This document shows, piece after piece, positions 60,163-64,000 of a stretch of DNA of 64,000 bases; position 1 is the stretch's first letter; every line of letters starts with the position of its first letter. A model generated the notes under the pieces. That model did no database searches, was not told the DNA's origin, and was given only the letters and a program-made list of their open reading frames with translations. The position numbers and the translations under genes are program-made. The DNA is from Microbacterium yannicii PS01 (GTDB lineage: Bacteria; Actinomycetota; Actinomycetes; Actinomycetales; Microbacteriaceae), in contig NZ_CAJF01000001.1 of the NCBI RefSeq assembly GCF_000304335.1, positions 124,001-188,000 on the forward strand, in the 5' to 3' direction.

Positions 60163-60543
60163 ATGAACCTGTGGGAATGGGTGGCGTGGTTCTTCTGGAT
60201 CTTCGTGTTCGTCGCGTACCTGATGGTGGTGTTCTCGATCATCGCCGACATCTTCCGTGACCCTGCGCTGAGCGGGGGGCTGAAGGCGGTGTGGATCATC
60301 TTCCTGGTCTTCGTTCCGTTCCTCACGGCTCTGGTCTATCTGATCGCGCGCGGCAGTGGCATGCAGCGGCGTTCGGTGGAGCTGGCGACGCAGAATCAGA
60401 AGCAGCAGGAGGCGTATATCCGGGCCACGGCGGGCACCGCGTCGGCGACGACGGAGATCGCCGACGCGAAGTCGCTGCTGGATACCGGCACGATCTCGCA
60501 GCAGGAGTTCGATCTGCTCAAGGCCAAGGCGCTGGCCCGATGA
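60163..60543 (+). CDS. Small membrane protein with SHOCT domain
   Basis: A 126-residue protein. Two transmembrane helices near the N terminus (WVAWFFWIFVFVAYLMVVFS and AVWIIFLVFVPFLTALVYLI) resemble phospholipase D-N-type anchors; the C-terminal 30 residues (EIADAKSLLDTGTISQQEFDLLKAKAL) are a SHOCT motif, a short oligomerisation element. ATG 60163 was preferred over 60094 because the membrane segment starts right after it and GGGATGAG precedes it. Role unknown. Confidence 0.8.
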   Translation: MNLWEWVAWFFWIFVFVAYLMVVFSIIADIFRDPALSGGLKAVWIIFLVFVPFLTALVYLIARGSGMQRRSVELATQNQKQQEAYIRATAGTASATTEIADAKSLLDTGTISQQEFDLLKAKALAR

Positions 60544-60628
60544 CACCCGGCATGGGTGGGTACGGCGGCAGCTCCCGGGGAGCACACCCCCGGTTCGATG
60601 GTGAGGACACCGAGGCAAGGAGAACGCG

Positions 60629-61030
60629 ATGAGCACGGTCAAGGCAACCGGATGGGTGGGATGGGCGGTGTTCGCCGGGGTCATCCTGCTGGTCAGCGGT
60701 GTTTTCAGCGTGGTGCAGGCACTGATCGCGCTGATCGGCCCGAACACGTACTACGCGGTGGCGGAGGGATCGCTGTGGCTGCTGGATCTCACGGGATGGG
60801 GGTGGTGGAACCTCATCGTGGGGGTGCTGCTGATCCTCACCGCGGTCGCGATCTTCGCCGGACAGACCTGGGGACGGGTGGTCGCGGTGATCCTCGCGAT
60901 CCTCAGCGCCACCGGACAGCTCATGCTGCTGTCGGCACAACCCTGGTGGTCCGCCATCATCATCGCCATCGACGTGCTCGTGATCTACGCACTGACCGTC
61001 CACGGCGACGAACTCACACAGCCCCGCTGA
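60629..61030 (+). CDS. DUF7144-like four-helix membrane protein
   Basis: A 133-residue integral membrane protein with four hydrophobic helices, including GWAVFAGVILLVSGVFSVVQ, WWNLIVGVLLILTAVAIFAG and VVAVILAILSATGQLMLLS. The layout matches a widespread actinobacterial membrane family (DUF7144-type) found next to SHOCT proteins and stress genes. AAGGAG precedes the ATG. No function is assigned. Confidence 0.78.
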   Translation: MSTVKATGWVGWAVFAGVILLVSGVFSVVQALIALIGPNTYYAVAEGSLWLLDLTGWGWWNLIVGVLLILTAVAIFAGQTWGRVVAVILAILSATGQLMLLSAQPWWSAIIIAIDVLVIYALTVHGDELTQPR

Positions 61031-61078
61031 CCCCCCAACCCGGGCGCAGCGGCACCACACCGAACGGAGTGAGGAGAC

Positions 61079-62533
61079 ATGGACGTTTTCATCATCATCC
61101 TGCAGGCCTGCGTCGTGCTCGGGGCAATCGTCATGGGCGTCCGCACGGGCGGCATCGGTCTCGGGCTGTGGGGCGTGGTCGGGACCGCGGTGCTCGTCTT
61201 CGCGTTCCGCCTTCCGCCCGGCTCGCCGCCCGTCGACGCGTTCTTCATCATCATCGCTGTCATCACCGCCTCGTCGGCGATGCAGGCGGCGGGCGGCATC
61301 GACTACCTCGTCTCGATCGCGTCGAAGATCATCCAGCGGAACCCGAAACGACTCACGTACGTCGCACCGCTGGTCGCGTTCGTGTTCACCGTGCTGTCCG
61401 GCACCTCCAACATCTTCTTCGCCCTCATCCCGGTGATCTACGAAACCGCCTACCGCAACGGGCAGCGTCCCGAACGCTCTCTCGCGGCATCCACCGTCAC
61501 GTCAGGGCTCGGGATCACGGCGAGTCCGGTGTCAGCCGCCATGGCCGCCTACCTCGTTCTCATGGAGGGCACAGGCTACGGGCTTCCACAGATTCTGCTC
61601 ATCACCATCCCCGCAGCGATCGTCGCGTGCGTCGTCACGTCGCTGGTGCAGCAGCGGATCGGCAGGGACCTGCTCGATGACCCCGAGTACCTCAAGCGGG
61701 TCAAGGACGGCACCGTGGAGATGCCCGAGGCCCTCCGGCTGCGCTACGAGGCGAAGGTCGGAAGCGGCGCGGGAGCGGTAGGCGCTGCTGGAGCGCACGC
61801 CGGAGCCGGCGGTTCGCAGGCCACACCCGGCGCGAGGCGTGCGGAGCGCGCACCCGTCATCGAGCATCCCGTGCCCAAGGGCGGCAAGACCGCTGCGTTG
61901 ATCTTCATCAGCGGAACGCTCCTCGTGGTCCTCCTCGGGCTCTTCCCGGGACTTCGGCCGGCCTTCCCGGACGAAGAAGGCGAGCTCGTTCCCATCGGCA
62001 TGGCGACCGTGATCGAGATGGTCATGTTCTCCGCCGCCTTGGCGATCATCCTCGTGCGACGGGTGAAGCCGTCACTGGTCGTCGAGCAGCCGCTGCTGCG
62101 AGCGGGGTTCGTCGCTGCGGTCGCCCTCTTCGGCATCGCGTGGATGGCGGACACGTTCATCTCGGCGAACGAAGAGACCATCATCGAGCCGCTCGGCGCG
62201 CTGATCGAGGCCCAGCCGTTGTGGCTCGCCGTCGCACTGTTCCTCGTCGCGGGCCTGACCACGAGTCAATCCGCAACGACCAACACCCTGATCCCGATCG
62301 CGCTGGCCTCGGGCCTGGCGCCCGGAATCATCACGGCGATGTGGCCGTCGCTGATCGGTGTCTGGCTGTTCCCCGCGAACGGATCGCAGATCGCTTCCGT
62401 CGAGACGGACCTCACCGGTTCGACCAAGCTGACCCAGATTCCGGTATGGCACTCGTTCACGGTGCCGATGCTCGTCTCGTGGGCGTCGGTGGTGGCGGCC
62501 GGCCTCATCTTCCAACTCGTCGTCCCGGTCTGA
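61079..62533 (+). CDS. Anaerobic C4-dicarboxylate transporter, DcuA/DcuB family
   Basis: A 484-residue membrane carrier with about 12 helices. The start (LQACVVLGAIVMGVRTGGIGLGLWG), the TSNIFFALIPVIYE and ITASPVSAAM motifs and the late SQSATTNTLIPIALA stretch are those of Dcu exchangers of fumarate, succinate and aspartate. A Gly/Ala-rich loop of about 40 residues in the centre (GSGAGAVGAAGAHAGAGG) is an unusual insertion. It precedes an M20 peptidase gene by 62 bp and probably shares its transcript. Confidence 0.9.
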   Translation: MDVFIIILQACVVLGAIVMGVRTGGIGLGLWGVVGTAVLVFAFRLPPGSPPVDAFFIIIAVITASSAMQAAGGIDYLVSIASKIIQRNPKRLTYVAPLVAFVFTVLSGTSNIFFALIPVIYETAYRNGQRPERSLAASTVTSGLGITASPVSAAMAAYLVLMEGTGYGLPQILLITIPAAIVACVVTSLVQQRIGRDLLDDPEYLKRVKDGTVEMPEALRLRYEAKVGSGAGAVGAAGAHAGAGGSQATPGARRAERAPVIEHPVPKGGKTAALIFISGTLLVVLLGLFPGLRPAFPDEEGELVPIGMATVIEMVMFSAALAIILVRRVKPSLVVEQPLLRAGFVAAVALFGIAWMADTFISANEETIIEPLGALIEAQPLWLAVALFLVAGLTTSQSATTNTLIPIALASGLAPGIITAMWPSLIGVWLFPANGSQIASVETDLTGSTKLTQIPVWHSFTVPMLVSWASVVAAGLIFQLVVPV

Positions 62534-62595
62534 CGCGCCACCAGGCGACGAGCGATCCCGCTCCGACGAAGGCGTCTCACGGAAAAGGTGGAGAA

Positions 62596-63942
62596 ATGTC
62601 CGACACCCCTGCCCTCACCGCAGACGTGGCGAAGATCATGCCCGACATGCTCGAACGGCTCGAAGCGCTCGTGCGGATCCCGTCGGTCGCGTTCCCAGGG
62701 TTCGACCCGGCGCCCGTCCACGAGATGGGCGATGCGGTAGTGGAGCTGTTCACGGCAGCGGGAGCGGCCGGGGTGCGCTTGGTGGAGGTGCCGGGCGGGT
62801 ACCCGTGTGTCTTCGCGGACCTTCCCGGCCCCGACGGCTCGCCGACGATTCTTCTCTACGCCCACTATGACGTGCAGCCGGCACCCGCCTCACAGGGGTG
62901 GTCGACCAGTCCTTTCGAACCCACCACCGGTGAGGATGGGCGCATCTACGGCCGTGGGGCCGCAGACGACAAGTCGGGCCTGGTCATCCACTACGGAACG
63001 CTCCGACTCCTCGGACCCGACCGGCCGTGCCGGATCAAGATCCTGATCGAGGGCGAAGAGGAGACCATCTCGCATCTGGAGGACTTCGTGGAGGCGAATC
63101 CGGAGATGTTCCGGGCCGACGCCTATGTGATCGCCGACATCGGAGGTCAGGTCGTGGGAAGGCCGGGTCTCACGACCGCGCTACGTGGTGACGTGGCCTG
63201 CACGGTCACGGTGAGGACCCTGGAGTTTCCGGTGCACTCCGGCCTCTTCGGGGGTGCGGCACCAGACGCGATGACCGCGATGATCCGCATCCTCGACACG
63301 CTGCACGACGATAACGGCGACACCGCCATTCCCGGCGTCGACAGCGGCTCCTGGGAGGGCGCCGCGATGGACGAGGACGTGTACCGGCAAGGCTCTGCCA
63401 TCCTCTCCGGGGTCGATTTCCTCGGCTCCGGCTCGCTTTCGGACCGGATCTGGGCGAAACCGTCGGTGACGGTGCTCGGTATGGATCTCCCCACGGTTGC
63501 CGAGGCGTCCAACGTCCTCCTGCCGGAAGTGCGTGCGAAGCTGTCGATGCGGATCGCCCCCGGCAGCGACGCCGACGCCCAGCTGGCAGCGCTGATGTCG
63601 CATCTGGAGGCACAGCGCCCCTGGAACTGCGTGGTGGAGGTCGAGAAGGTGAAGACCGGGCACGCGTTCAAGGTCGACGAATCCAATCCGGTCGTGATCG
63701 CCGCCGGCAAGGCGCTCGAGGCGGCCTACGGATCAGCCCCCGAATCGATCGGGAGCGGCGCCTCGATTCCGCTCGTCGCCTCGCTGCAGCGAGTCGCGCC
63801 GGACGCCGCGATCATACTGTGGGGCGCGGAAGACACGGCCAAAGCGCGGATCCATGCGTCGGACGAATCTGTCGATCCTGAAGAGATCGCCCGGATGACG
63901 GCCGCGCAGGTCGAGTTCGTGCGTGCCGTGGCCCGACGGTGA
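62596..63942 (+). CDS. M20-family dipeptidase/deacylase
   Basis: A 448-residue metallopeptidase. The zinc ligands and acids are in LLYAHYDVQPAP, GRGAADDKSG, EGEEETIS and the late IHASDE; the dimerisation lid sits at about 190-330 with VHSGLFGGAAPDA. Relatives cut dipeptides, N-acyl amino acids or carnosine. Paired with the C4-dicarboxylate carrier, it could release aspartate or a similar acid from a peptide, but this is inference. GTGGAGAA precedes the start. Confidence 0.9.
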   Translation: MSDTPALTADVAKIMPDMLERLEALVRIPSVAFPGFDPAPVHEMGDAVVELFTAAGAAGVRLVEVPGGYPCVFADLPGPDGSPTILLYAHYDVQPAPASQGWSTSPFEPTTGEDGRIYGRGAADDKSGLVIHYGTLRLLGPDRPCRIKILIEGEEETISHLEDFVEANPEMFRADAYVIADIGGQVVGRPGLTTALRGDVACTVTVRTLEFPVHSGLFGGAAPDAMTAMIRILDTLHDDNGDTAIPGVDSGSWEGAAMDEDVYRQGSAILSGVDFLGSGSLSDRIWAKPSVTVLGMDLPTVAEASNVLLPEVRAKLSMRIAPGSDADAQLAALMSHLEAQRPWNCVVEVEKVKTGHAFKVDESNPVVIAAGKALEAAYGSAPESIGSGASIPLVASLQRVAPDAAIILWGAEDTAKARIHASDESVDPEEIARMTAAQVEFVRAVARR

Positions 63943-64000
63943 CCAGCGACGCACGCACCGGGGGAGCCGCTCCCGGCAAGCGGATGACGGTACTCCAGGC
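63939..64000 (+). CDS. Start of an unidentified gene running off the window
   Basis: GTG 63939 overlaps the peptidase stop as GTGA and the frame stays open to the window end, giving only about 20 codons (VTSDARTGGAAPGKRMTVLQ). The overlap supports a coupled downstream gene. No family can be named from this length. Confidence 0.35.
   Translation, partial: MTSDARTGGAAPGKRMTVLQ

Overview
The window is high-GC DNA from an actinobacterium, most likely a Microbacterium or close relative in the Microbacteriaceae. This rests on GTG/TTG starts, TAnnnT-type -10 boxes, DUF2510 proteins, an F420-dependent LLM oxidoreductase, an ECF42-type sigma factor with its YCII/DGPF partner, an Erm methylase of actinobacterial type and MalT-like LuxR regulators. 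No rRNA, tRNA, CRISPR array, integrase or IS element was recognised.

Region 1 (about 0.4-16.6 kb) is a compact catabolic island. A FadR/GntR-type repressor (745-1464, minus) faces a 12-gene plus-strand operon: iron alcohol dehydrogenase, aldehyde dehydrogenase, RraA-like aldolase, 3-hydroxyisobutyrate dehydrogenase-like reductase, two sugar-type ABC permeases and a lipoprotein binding protein with no ATPase, CoA transferase, a crotonase lacking both catalytic glutamates, an amidohydrolase and two Gfo/Idh/MocA oxidoreductases. A perfect 36-bp palindrome ends it. A converging minus-strand unit follows, with a second RraA-like gene and a second binding protein, both close paralogues of the first pair. 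Five copies of a 14-bp operator-like motif (core ATCGGAT) sit only in front of the regulator, the main operon and the second unit, so all three probably form one regulon. The island is bracketed by a 98-bp direct repeat of the 3' end of an aldo/keto reductase gene (325-422 and 16606-16703, 94/98 identical), which suggests insertion at that gene end.

Region 2 (16.7-31.5 kb) has a secreted PL11 rhamnogalacturonan lyase; a cluster of XRE-cupin regulator, ureohydrolase, SnoaL-like protein, NCS1 permease and cyclase-family hydrolase; an MDR oxidoreductase; DUF1697; a frameshifted serine hydrolase; a dehalogenase-like alpha/beta hydrolase; and a four-gene operon for SipW-type signal peptidase and three proteins with SipW-dependent signal peptides.

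Region 3 (31.7-46.4 kb) holds the ECF42/YCII pair, a LuxR response regulator divergent from a histidine kinase with two kinase halves (the first degenerate), a frameshifted orphan EVE-like domain, DUF2200, NYN and CoA-specific Nudix proteins, a lytic transglycosylase, a cyclic-nucleotide-domain/thioredoxin-reductase fusion divergent from a sulfide:quinone oxidoreductase-like gene, and an F420-type oxidoreductase.

Region 4 (46.4-64 kb) starts with an erm gene behind a 21-codon leader peptide carrying an Arg-Asp-Arg motif and an attenuator-like leader. It continues with an esterase, an MFS exporter, a YcaQ-like protein, a cupin, an acetyltransferase wedged between an LLM oxidoreductase and a duplicated scrap of an LLM 3' end, DUF151, a membrane Ser/Thr kinase, a BtrH-like/SRPBCC pair, a large LuxR regulator, three small membrane or hypothetical genes, a Dcu-type C4-dicarboxylate carrier and an M20 dipeptidase.
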